Origin: JANMZR01 sp031383555 | Lineage (GTDB): Bacteria > Bacteroidota > Bacteroidia > Cytophagales > Spirosomataceae | DNA: 6,825 bases | Reading direction: 5' to 3' | NCBI GenBank assembly: GCA_031383555.1 | Contig: JANMZR010000318.1 | Coordinates: 1-6,825 of the forward strand | Part shown: positions 1-6,684 of the stretch, piece after piece | Layout: each line of letters opens with the position of its first letter | Position numbering within the stretch: position 1 is the first letter of the stretch | The notes under the pieces: model-generated | What the model saw: the letters and a program-made list of their open reading frames with translations, nothing else | The model's database searches: none | Told to the model about the DNA's origin: nothing | Made by a program: the position numbers and the translations under genes

Positions 1-1544
1 TTACACCTACTCAGATAAAAAGATGGGAGTCAGCCAAAAAGGCAACAGAACCAGTACTTATTGTAACCCAAGCTGAAGCTGAAGCAGCTGAAAAAGGAAA
101 GCCAACTGGCAAAAAAACTTGGATTTATAAGGCTGATAACGTACGAGATTTTGCTTTTGCAAGCTCAAGAAAATATATTTGGGATGCTATGCAAATTGAG
201 ATTGAAGGCAAAAAAATATGGGCCATGTCCCTTTTCCCAAAAGAAGGTAACCCTCTTTGGGAAAAATATTCAACTTATACTGTAGCGCATACATTACGCT
301 CCTATTCGAAGAGAACCATTCCTTATGCCTATCCAGTAGCTTATTCAGTACATTCAACTGCTGGTGGAGGTATGGAATATCCAATGATTTCGTTTAATGG
401 TGGTCGCCCAGAAGCAGATGGTACCTATTCGGAAGCTACCAAATGGGGCATGATTGGTGTAATTATTCATGAGGTTGGGCATAACTTTTTCCCAATGATT
501 ATTAACTCCGATGAGCGTCAATGGAGTTGGATGGATGAGGGTTTAAATACCTTTTGCCAATATTTATGTGAGCAAGAGTTTGATAGGGCGTTCCCCGCAC
601 GCAGGGGTGAGGCACAAGCCATTGTACCCTACATGAAAACAGACCCAACACAACAAGTACCAATTATGACCAATTCGGAATCGGTTTTACAATTTGGTCC
701 AAATGCATACACCAAACCTGCAACAGCTCTTAATATTTTGCGAGAAACGGTGATGGGTCGTGAACTTTTTGATTATGCTTTCAAAGAATATGCTCGAAGG
801 TGGGCTTATAAACAACCCATGCCAGCAGATTTTTTCCGTACCATGGAAGATGCATCGGGTGTAGATTTAGATTGGTTTTGGAAAGGTTGGTTTTTTGGAG
901 TTGAGCCCGTAAACCTAAGCATTGAAAATGTGGAATGGTTTGCTGCGGACAAAAATGACCCAATTGCCAATAAAGCGGAAGAAAGAAAGGCTGCTTTAGC
1001 CAAAAAAGAAACCATCAGTAATATTCGTAATCGTACTGATATTGTACAAACTGAGGTGGAAAAAAACCCGAAATTGAGAGATTTTTATAGTACTTATGAT
1101 GAATTTGCCGTTACCCCTGATGACAAACGTAGTCAAGAATATTTTTTGGCAAGCCGTAGTGATGAAGAAAAGGCACTATTAGACATAAACAAAAACTTTT
1201 ATGTGTTAAATGTAAAAAATAAAGGTGGTTTACTTAGCCCAATAATCATAAAAATGGTATATGAAGATGGTACAGATGAAGTGGTAAGAATTCCTGCTGA
1301 AATCTGGCGCTTCAACGACAAAGAGGTGAAAAAGGTAATTCCAACCGATAAAAAAGTTGTAAAATGGGTGTTAGATCCTTATTTTGAAACAGCTGATATT
1401 GATACGGACGATAACGCTTTCCCAAAGGAGCCAGAACAACCAACTCGCTTCCAACTATTTAAACAAGGAGGAACAAAGCCTATGAACCCGATGCAAAAAG
1501 CCGCCAGATATAATGGCGGAGTGGTGCCTGGGGCTAAAAATTAA
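1..1544 (+). CDS. M1-family zinc metallopeptidase (aminopeptidase-like), 5' end outside window; upstream copy of a tandem pair
   Basis: The reading frame is open from base 3 to the TAA at 1542-1544, giving 513 visible residues. The internal ATG at 189 is not the real start, because the 62 codons before it align without gaps to the downstream paralogue from its residue 270. About 269 N-terminal residues are therefore missing to the left. Seen: the exopeptidase motif GGMEYP (the GxMEN equivalent), then the zinc site HEVGH (468-482), with the third zinc ligand Glu in MDEG (537-539) exactly 18 residues further on. A Tyr in NAYTKPATALNIL fits the catalytic Tyr of M1 enzymes. These motifs make it a probable active metal-dependent peptidase cleaving N-terminal residues or short peptides. 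A charged linker, a beta-rich C-terminal segment and the tail GGVVPGAKN follow. By analogy with the paralogue it is probably exported, but its signal peptide is not visible. Substrate unknown. Confidence 0.93.
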   Translation, partial: TPTQIKRWESAKKATEPVLIVTQAEAEAAEKGKPTGKKTWIYKADNVRDFAFASSRKYIWDAMQIEIEGKKIWAMSLFPKEGNPLWEKYSTYTVAHTLRSYSKRTIPYAYPVAYSVHSTAGGGMEYPMISFNGGRPEADGTYSEATKWGMIGVIIHEVGHNFFPMIINSDERQWSWMDEGLNTFCQYLCEQEFDRAFPARRGEAQAIVPYMKTDPTQQVPIMTNSESVLQFGPNAYTKPATALNILRETVMGRELFDYAFKEYARRWAYKQPMPADFFRTMEDASGVDLDWFWKGWFFGVEPVNLSIENVEWFAADKNDPIANKAEERKAALAKKETISNIRNRTDIVQTEVEKNPKLRDFYSTYDEFAVTPDDKRSQEYFLASRSDEEKALLDINKNFYVLNVKNKGGLLSPIIIKMVYEDGTDEVVRIPAEIWRFNDKEVKKVIPTDKKVVKWVLDPYFETADIDTDDNAFPKEPEQPTRFQLFKQGGTKPMNPMQKAARYNGGVVPGAKN

Positions 1545-1594
1545 TTTTGAAAAAGTAAAAAATACTTTGTTTTAATTCTAGAAAAAACCAAAAC

Positions 1595-1634
1595 AACCAA
1601 AAGAGGTGATAAAATGGTATCTCCTCTTTTGGTT
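1595..1634 (+). terminator. Hairpin terminator behind the first peptidase gene
   Basis: A 12-bp perfect stem (AACCAAAAGAGG at 1595-1606 with CCTCTTTTGGTT at 1623-1634) continues, after one T/T mismatch, into a further 4-bp stem (1608-1611 with 1618-1621) closed by a 6-nt loop. It starts 51 bp after the stop codon. The + strand T-tract is short and lies mostly inside the right arm. On the - strand the stem is followed by a T-rich run, so it might work in both directions. It suggests that the two peptidase genes are not simply co-transcribed. Confidence 0.7.
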
Positions 1635-1747
1635 TAGAAAAAGCCCATTGCCCAGCATACTGTGGAAAAGAGCAAAATATGTCAGCAATGGTTCATAGGC
1701 CATAGTTTATGAAAAGTAAGTGAAATTTATCCGATAAATATAAAAAC
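1635..1747 (+). promoter_or_regulatory. Upstream region of the second peptidase gene, no clear promoter
   Basis: These 113 bp lie between the terminator and the ATG at 1748. I find no good match to the Bacteroidetes -7 element TAnnTTTG. The nearest is TAGTTTAT at 1703-1710 (6 of 8), with no TTTG/TTG at the usual distance upstream. No Shine-Dalgarno sequence precedes the ATG; the start is preceded by A-rich sequence (TATAAAAAC), which is usual in this phylum. A promoter is expected here because of the upstream terminator, but the sequence does not identify it. Confidence 0.25.
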
Positions 1748-4099
1748 ATGCAAAAAACCATCAACCTATTCTGCATTTTATTGTCCATCTTTTTCTCAAA
1801 AAATGCATTTGCACAAGAAGAAAAACCATTCAATGGCAATACTCGTTTTGAGCAGTTAGATAATCTTTTGCCCACCCCAAATACCTATCGAACAGCATCA
1901 GGTTCACCCGGAAAAGATTATTTTCAAAACCGAGCCGACTATGATATAAAAGTAGAATTGGACGAACCCAATAATAAGATAATTGGCTCAGAAACAATCA
2001 CTTACTTCAATAATTCGCCCGATGCCTTACCCTATATTTGGCTACAGCTGGAGCAAAACGCTTTTGGAAAAGGCAATGCCTCCGCTGCAACCGCAATTGG
2101 TGGAACAAATGCTATAAACTTAGGGGAAACCTCCAATGTAACTCAGCTTTCAGATGGAAAAGATTATAGCTTAAAAATTACCAATATTAAAGATAAATTG
2201 GGTGCTAAATTGAAATACACCATTAACCAAACAATGATGCGGATTGATCTGCCTGCAGCCTTATTGCCAGGCCAATCGGTAGTGTTTTCAATCGATTGGA
2301 ATTATTTGATAACAGATTATTACGGCCGATCGGGTTATGAATATTTTCCAAATGATGGAAATTATGCTTATAATATTGCCCATTGGTTCCCAAGGCTTTG
2401 TGCTTATAATGATGTAAACGGTTGGCAAAACAAACAGTTTTTAGGCCAAGGAGAATTTACGCTTATTTTTGGAAATTATAAAGTAGCGGTTACTGTACCA
2501 AACGACCATGTGGTTGGGGCAACTGGTGAGCTTTTGAATCCTACTCAAGTGCTTACCGCTAACCAAATAAAGCGATGGGAATCAGCAAAAAAATCAACTG
2601 AGCCAGTGATGATTGTAAACCCTGCCGAAGCTCTAATAGCCGAAAAAGGTAAGCCAACGGGTAAAAAAACTTGGATTTACAAAGCTGAAAATGTGCGTGA
2701 TTTTGCTTTTGCAAGCTCAAGAAAATACATTTGGGACGCCATGCAAGTGGATGTAGAGGGCAAAAAAGTTTGGGCCATGTCCCTTTATCCGAAAGAAGGC
2801 AACCCGCTTTGGGAACAATTTTCAACCTATACGGTGGCTCATACCTTGCGATCCTATTCTAAGCGCTCGGTCGCCTACCCGTATCCTGTAGCCTATTCGG
2901 TGCATTCTGTGTCTGGTGGTGGTATGGAATATCCGATGATTTCGTTTAATGGCGGAAGGCCTGAGCCAGATGGCACCTACTCGGAAGAAACCAAATCAGA
3001 TATGATTTCAGTGATTATTCATGAAGTAGGGCACAACTTTTTTCCTATGATTGTGAATTCCGATGAACGCCAATGGACTTGGATGGACGAAGGCCTAAAC
3101 AGCTTTTTGGAATACCTTACCTGCTTGGAGTTTGACCGTGCATTTTTGATCAACAGAGGTGGCGAACCGCAAAGCATTGTGCCTTATATGAAAACAGACC
3201 CAACTCAACAAGTGCCAATTATGACCAATTCTGAATCGGTATTAAAGTTTACCCCAAATGCTTACGACAAACCAGCTACGGCTTTAAATATTTTGCGTGA
3301 AACAATTTTAGGTAGAGAGCTTTTCGATTATGCTTTCAAAGAATATGCACGCCGTTGGGCGTTTAAAACACCTATGCCTGCCGATTTTTTCCGAACCATG
3401 GAAGATGCCTCAGGTGTAGATTTGGATTGGTTTTGGAAAGGTTGGTTTTTTGGAGTGGAGCCAGTAAACTTGAGTATTAAAAATGTGGAATGGTTTGCTA
3501 CCGATAAAAACGACCCAATTGCAAATAAAAATGACGAAAGAAAGGCTGATTTAGCCAAAAAAGAAACCGTCAGCAATATCCGGAATAGAACTGATATTGT
3601 ACAAACTGAGGTAGAGAAAAATCCTAAATTAAAAGACTTTTACAGCACCTATGATGAGTTTGCTGTTACGCAGGAAGATAAGAGAAGTCAAGAGGCTTTT
3701 TTAAATAATAGAACAGAAGAAGAAAAAGCCCTTTTGGACAAAAACAAAAACTTTTATGTACTTAATATAAAAAATAAAGGCGGTTTGATTAGCCCAGTAA
3801 TCTTAAAAATGATATTTGAAGACGGAACAAATGAAATTGTAAGAATACCCGCTGAGGTTTGGCGATTTAACGATAAGGAAATAAAAAAGGTAATCCCAAC
3901 CGATAATAAAGTTGTTAAATGGATAATGGATCCCTTTTTCGAAACAGCAGATATCGATACTTCCGATAATGCATTCCCAGCCGAGTCTGAGCAACCAACT
4001 CGCTTTCAACTATTTAAATCAGGAGCTAGAAAACCGATGAACCCTATGCAAAGAGCCGCCCGAATGAATGGAGGCGTGGTGCCAGGGGCTAAGAATTAG
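1748..4099 (+). CDS. Secreted M1-family zinc metallopeptidase (aminopeptidase-like), complete downstream copy
   Basis: The protein has 783 aa. Residues 1-22 form a signal peptide (basic start, hydrophobic core, cleavage after AFA before QEE), which also supports this ATG. The protein should thus enter the periplasm or be surface-exposed. Residues ~60-260 fit the N-terminal beta domain of M1 enzymes. The catalytic part has GGMEYP at 391-396, HEVGH at 425-429, the third zinc ligand Glu448 after an 18-residue spacer, and a likely catalytic Tyr506. Residues ~584-660 form a charged linker, ~668-735 a beta-rich segment, and the protein ends in GGVVPGAKN. Family knowledge predicts zinc-dependent removal of N-terminal residues from peptides; substrate not predictable. 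It is ~83% identical to the upstream copy, with one single-residue indel near residue 471. The C terminus shows no obvious type IX secretion domain. Its TAG stop is the first triplet of a tandem repeat. Confidence 0.96.
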   Translation: MQKTINLFCILLSIFFSKNAFAQEEKPFNGNTRFEQLDNLLPTPNTYRTASGSPGKDYFQNRADYDIKVELDEPNNKIIGSETITYFNNSPDALPYIWLQLEQNAFGKGNASAATAIGGTNAINLGETSNVTQLSDGKDYSLKITNIKDKLGAKLKYTINQTMMRIDLPAALLPGQSVVFSIDWNYLITDYYGRSGYEYFPNDGNYAYNIAHWFPRLCAYNDVNGWQNKQFLGQGEFTLIFGNYKVAVTVPNDHVVGATGELLNPTQVLTANQIKRWESAKKSTEPVMIVNPAEALIAEKGKPTGKKTWIYKAENVRDFAFASSRKYIWDAMQVDVEGKKVWAMSLYPKEGNPLWEQFSTYTVAHTLRSYSKRSVAYPYPVAYSVHSVSGGGMEYPMISFNGGRPEPDGTYSEETKSDMISVIIHEVGHNFFPMIVNSDERQWTWMDEGLNSFLEYLTCLEFDRAFLINRGGEPQSIVPYMKTDPTQQVPIMTNSESVLKFTPNAYDKPATALNILRETILGRELFDYAFKEYARRWAFKTPMPADFFRTMEDASGVDLDWFWKGWFFGVEPVNLSIKNVEWFATDKNDPIANKNDERKADLAKKETVSNIRNRTDIVQTEVEKNPKLKDFYSTYDEFAVTQEDKRSQEAFLNNRTEEEKALLDKNKNFYVLNIKNKGGLISPVILKMIFEDGTNEIVRIPAEVWRFNDKEIKKVIPTDNKVVKWIMDPFFETADIDTSDNAFPAESEQPTRFQLFKSGARKPMNPMQRAARMNGGVVPGAKN

Positions 4100-4291
4100 A
4101 CCAATTATATTCGGGAAAATCAAGCATATATTTATTTAATAATCAGGTCAATAAGGTTATGAATAACAAAAAAAACCTTAATCCATAGACCAATTGTTTG
4201 AGGGAAAAATTAAGCAATTTTTAATAACCCTCAGGTCAATAAGGATATGAAAAACAAAAAACCCCCAAGCCATAGACCTGAGGGTTATTAA
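4097..4291. repeat. Imperfect tandem repeat, two ~88-bp units plus a partial third
   Basis: The unit begins TAGACC at 4097, 4186 and 4273, so the periods are 89 and 87 bp. The first TAGACC includes the stop codon of the second peptidase gene. The best conserved part is 4143-4173 against 4231-4261, with 29 of 31 positions identical. The third unit is partial: TAGACC is followed directly by TGAGGG, as if about 8 bases of unit 2 had been lost, and then the right arm of a hairpin. No reading frame of note crosses the repeats. I do not recognise a named repeat family. Confidence 0.7.
4221..4291 (+). terminator. Long-stem hairpin behind the second peptidase gene, probable terminator or mRNA 3' end
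   Basis: The arms 4221-4237 and 4275-4291 are perfectly complementary over 17 bp (cores AACCCTCAGGTC and GACCTGAGGGTT) and enclose a 37-nt A-rich loop. No T-tract follows on the + strand, so it could be a 3'-end stabilising hairpin rather than a classical intrinsic terminator. A smaller upstream hairpin (TAAGGTT 4152-4158 with AACCTTA 4174-4180) lies in the first repeat unit. The position behind a gene and before a long spacer fits transcript ending. Confidence 0.55.
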
Positions 4292-4608
4292 TAAACAAAT
4301 AGAACCACCTATTTAAATTGTCTTTGAAACCAAACTTCTTAAAATTAAGACGTTAGTTTTTAAAAAAAGTCACATATATTTCTAAAAGATTTTTATTATT
4401 TTAAACATGGTTGTAAAAATATTTAAACCATTAAAGTATTAAACACCCAAATGTAAAGATTGTTTAACAATTTCTTGGCAATTTGTTTAAATTATTAGTT
4501 TACTCTAAAACTAACATTAATTTTTCAAATACAAGCAATCTAAAAAGAAAACAATTATGGGCGCTCCTTACATTTTTATAAATTGCATAAAAATACTTAA
4601 ATATACTT
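4292..4608 (+). promoter_or_regulatory. AT-rich non-coding upstream region of the kinase gene, weak promoter candidate
   Basis: This 317-bp stretch holds no gene that I can support. A possible promoter is TTG at 4475-4477, an 18-bp gap, and TAGTTTAC at 4496-4503 (6 of 8 positions of the -7 consensus TAnnTTTG). That would give a leader of roughly 100 nt. Just upstream is a short dyad ATTGTT-T-AACAAT at 4459-4471, and TTGTTTAA occurs twice (4460-4467 and 4483-4490); either could be an operator or chance in such AT-rich sequence. A 23-codon open frame starts at 4557 and overlaps the kinase start. Confidence 0.25.
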
Positions 4609-5457
4609 ATGGGGGTTCTTATCGTTGAAAGCGGTTCTACAAAAACAGATTGGAGGCTAATATCCCCTGACGGAAGTATTTCTCAATTTAAAACCATTGG
4701 CTTTAATCCTTATTATCAAGATTCAAGCACAATTTATAATGAAATCGCAGAAAACATTTTAGGAAAACTTCAGATTGAAATATCAAATGTGTTTTATTAT
4801 GGTACAGGAATTACCAACTTTGAAAAGTCAGAAATTGTTAAAGTTGCATTTCAAAAAGCCTTTTTTAATGCGGATATTCAAATATTTGACGATATGTTGG
4901 CAGCCGCAAGATCACTCTGTTTAGATAAACCAGGGATAGCTTGTATTTTAGGAACTGGGGCAAATTCTTGTTATTATGACGGCAAAGAAATCACTGAACA
5001 AATAAAACCATTAGGCTTTTGGCTAGGAGATGAAGGTAGCGGTGGATATTTGGGTAAAGAATTGATAAAGAAATATTTACGACAAGAATTCTCCCCAGAA
5101 ATAAATGAAAAATTCATTAAGAAATTTGGGGAACTGACTAGAACAGAAATTTTAGATAAAGCCTACAATCAACCCTTGCCAAATAAATATTTCGCAGGAT
5201 TTTCGAAGTTTATTTTCGACAATAGAAGCCACCCTGAAATGTATTTGATTGTATTTGAGGCTTTTAACCAATTTTTCGAGAAAAATGTACTTAAATACAG
5301 CCACCATCATTCGGTAAAAGTCCATTTTACTGGTTCAGTTGCCTTTTATTATTCTGATATACTTAGAAAAGCAGTAGTGAAAAACGGCCTCACTTTAGGC
5401 GTAATATTGGAAAGTCCAATAGCAGGACTTGTGCTTTTTCATAAAAATCAAAAATGA
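4609..5457 (+). CDS. BadF/BadG/BcrA/BcrD-type ATPase domain kinase, probable N-acetylglucosamine kinase
   Basis: This 282-aa protein has the full length of the small ASKHA sugar kinases. In order: phosphate-1 loop VESGSTKTDW (6-15), a DD pair at 94-95 where the catalytic Asp is expected, phosphate-2 motif LGTGANS (114-120), the family signature LGFWLGDEGSGGYLGK (135-150), and the adenosine motif FTGSVA (240-245). Glu replaces Asp in the phosphate-1 loop, as in mammalian GlcNAc kinase (VEGGGT), so this does not imply inactivity. The expected role is cytoplasmic ATP-dependent phosphorylation of an amino sugar, most likely GlcNAc to GlcNAc-6-phosphate for salvage or cell-wall recycling. There is no signal peptide. 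The ATG at 4609 places the phosphate loop at the usual distance from the N terminus; no Shine-Dalgarno is visible. It stands alone, with no sugar-metabolism genes beside it, so substrate assignment rests on family resemblance only. Confidence 0.88.
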   Translation: MGVLIVESGSTKTDWRLISPDGSISQFKTIGFNPYYQDSSTIYNEIAENILGKLQIEISNVFYYGTGITNFEKSEIVKVAFQKAFFNADIQIFDDMLAAARSLCLDKPGIACILGTGANSCYYDGKEITEQIKPLGFWLGDEGSGGYLGKELIKKYLRQEFSPEINEKFIKKFGELTRTEILDKAYNQPLPNKYFAGFSKFIFDNRSHPEMYLIVFEAFNQFFEKNVLKYSHHHSVKVHFTGSVAFYYSDILRKAVVKNGLTLGVILESPIAGLVLFHKNQK

Positions 5458-5480
5458 GTCTATTCTTAGAAAAAAGACTT
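5456..5480. terminator. Weak hairpin between convergent genes
   Basis: AGTCT (5457-5461) can pair with AGACT (5475-5479), with a G-T pair outside, around a 13-nt A-rich loop. It overlaps the last base of the kinase stop codon and lies in the 55-bp gap between the kinase and the convergent nitroreductase gene. The stem is only 5-6 bp without a clean T-tract, so this is a weak candidate for a shared terminator. Confidence 0.2.
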
Positions 5481-5512
5481 TGACATTACTTATTTACAAG
5501 ATTTTTAGCTAC

Positions 5513-6241
5513 TTAAATAGTAAATATTACTTTTTCATTGGGTAATCTAGTTCTTTCTGAATAAATTCCCTCTAGCTTTCCCTTACCGCAAGCTACAATC
5601 ATAGTAACTTCGTCTGATTTACCTAGATTCAATATTTTTTTAACTAAGGTTTTATCAAAGCCCTCCATTGGGCAAGTGTCAAAGCCTTCGGCGACCATGC
5701 TAAGCATAAAGGTTTGGGCGGCCAAAGCTACAGATTTATGGCACATAATTCTTTGGTCGGCTTCAGAGGTTAGCCTTAAAATAGGTTTGTTAAATCCCAT
5801 ATAACCAATTATTATTTTTCGAATTAGCGTATTGATTCCCAAGAAATCGTTTCGGTAGAACAATGGCATCAATTTAGTATAATATGCGAGTGCCCGTTTG
5901 TCTTTTGATGTGAGCTCTTTCCCTTCAAATTGGCGTTTCATGTTGGCAAGATTCCAAGCTGCATTTTCTCGCCAATGACTTTGTTTGGTTACAAATACAA
6001 CTAATTCGCTGGCTGTTTTTGCAGCAGACTGGTGCATACAAGCCACAACTAGTTTTTGCTTAATTTCAACGGATTTAACTCTATAAAATGCCCATAACTG
6101 CATGTTGCTACTATTTGGTGCCAAAACAGCCCTCTCAAGGCTTCGCTCCACAGCCATTCCATCAAACACTATTTCACTGTCATATATTCTAACTGAACGG
6201 CGCTTTCTTACTATTTCGTCAAATTCTTTAGCGTATTGCAT
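5513..6241 (-). CDS. Nitroreductase-family FMN-dependent oxidoreductase
   Basis: I take the ATG at 6241-6239 as the start (242 aa). A TTG five codons upstream (6256-6254), directly behind an in-frame stop, would give 247 aa but is less likely. Counting from the ATG, the FMN phosphate-binding motif RKRRSVR is at 12-18, followed by APNSSNMQLW at 41-50. The C-terminal part has HKSVALAAQTFMLSMVAEGFD (168-188), the P-M-E-G-F segment next to it, and VACGKGK with a closing ERTRLP, which is the usual layout of the fold. The family uses NAD(P)H and bound FMN to reduce nitroaromatics, quinones or flavins; members work as cytoplasmic dimers. The actual substrate cannot be told. Residues ~120-155 form a longer hydrophobic/basic insert (YYTKLMPLFYR...FLGINTLIRKIIIGY). 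The gene is convergent with the kinase and divergent from the lipoprotein gene, so it is probably monocistronic. Confidence 0.9.
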   Translation of the reverse strand: MQYAKEFDEIVRKRRSVRIYDSEIVFDGMAVERSLERAVLAPNSSNMQLWAFYRVKSVEIKQKLVVACMHQSAAKTASELVVFVTKQSHWRENAAWNLANMKRQFEGKELTSKDKRALAYYTKLMPLFYRNDFLGINTLIRKIIIGYMGFNKPILRLTSEADQRIMCHKSVALAAQTFMLSMVAEGFDTCPMEGFDKTLVKKILNLGKSDEVTMIVACGKGKLEGIYSERTRLPNEKVIFTI

Positions 6242-6256
6242 ATCTGTGATTTTCAA

Positions 6257-6441
6257 TTAAAATTGGGATTTAATTATTTTCAAAAAAATTAATTATCAAT
6301 GAAAACGGCAGTAAATTTGTATAATCAAGCTACAAAAATAATAAAAGCTTTTTACTAAAATTATGGTTTTATACGTTTACAAATATATCTAATTCTTTTT
6401 CAAGAACCATTTCTCTATAATTCATTAAATTATAATTAAAT
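6257..6441. promoter_or_regulatory. Divergent spacer with candidate -7 elements for both flanking genes
   Basis: The region is very AT-rich. On the - strand, TATTTTTG (6340-6333) matches the Bacteroidetes -7 consensus TAnnTTTG exactly and would serve the nitroreductase gene with a leader of roughly 85-90 nt. On the + strand, TAAATTTG (6312-6319) also matches exactly and would serve the lipoprotein gene with a leader of about 115 nt; TACGTTTA (6372-6379) is a closer 7-of-8 match. None has a convincing TTTG at the -33 position, and such matches arise easily by chance here. No operator or hairpin stands out. Confidence 0.25.
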
Positions 6442-6684
6442 ATGACACTGAAAACAAACATTTATATTAAATTTTGCACTTTTTTTTTACTATTAATTTC
6501 AATATTATCTTGTACAAAAACCACAGAAGTTGATCCCAACCCAAAAGATTCATACAAATATTTTCCGATTGAAGTAGGTGATTTTAAACTGTTTCAAAAG
6601 GTGGTGTATTCATATGCAGTGGGTCAGAAAGAAAAAATTGATTCGATTGATAAGTTGCGATGGTTATTTGAAATAAAAACATGA
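6442..6684 (+). pseudogene. Short lipoprotein gene, probably a truncated remnant of a longer lipoprotein
   Basis: The frame encodes 80 aa with an ATG start in an A/T-rich context and no Shine-Dalgarno. Residues 1-23 form a lipoprotein signal peptide (KTNIYIK, then FFLLLISILS) ending in the lipobox ILSC with Cys24 as the lipidated residue, followed by the polar start TKTTEVDPNP. Export by Sec and lipidation by Lgt/LspA are expected. The segment YKYFPIEVGDFKLFQKVVYSY (40-58 and flanks) resembles the N terminus of Bacteroidetes lipoproteins of roughly 200-300 aa that begin 'YFPL.VG.YW.Y'. Here the frame ends soon afterwards in an unrelated-looking tail (DKLRWLFEIKT). All three frames hit stops just after, and I see no continuation by a simple frameshift. 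It may therefore be a remnant left by a deletion or insertion, or a real short protein. A run of nine T (6480-6488) lies in the signal-peptide codons. Confidence 0.55.

Noticed and set aside
189..191. ATG at 189 as the start of the first peptidase
   Set aside because: The frame is open to the left edge, and the 62 preceding codons align with the paralogue without gaps, so this Met is internal.
781..1015. Reverse-strand open frames opposite the first peptidase (781-963, 806-1015)
   Set aside because: They lie opposite conserved peptidase sequence, and similar reverse frames recur at the same place in the second copy; they are shadows of the coding strand.
1563..1570. TACTTTGT as a promoter -7 element for the second peptidase
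   Set aside because: It lies upstream of the strong hairpin at 1595-1634 and matches the consensus only partly, so it is unlikely to drive the downstream gene.
2559..4009. Reverse-strand open frames opposite the second peptidase
   Set aside because: They have no domain-like content or start context and mirror a strongly conserved sense protein.
4097..4291. CRISPR array
   Set aside because: There are only two to three long, imperfect units, with no short constant repeats or unique spacers and no cas genes nearby.
4627..4629. Asp-to-Glu change in the phosphate-1 loop of the kinase as a sign of lost activity
   Set aside because: Mammalian N-acetylglucosamine kinase also has Glu at this place (VEGGGT), and all other motifs are intact.
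6254..6256. TTG start for the nitroreductase giving 247 aa
   Set aside because: An ATG lies only five codons downstream and is the usual choice in this kind of genome; the TTG adds only five residues ahead of the family core. It cannot be fully excluded.
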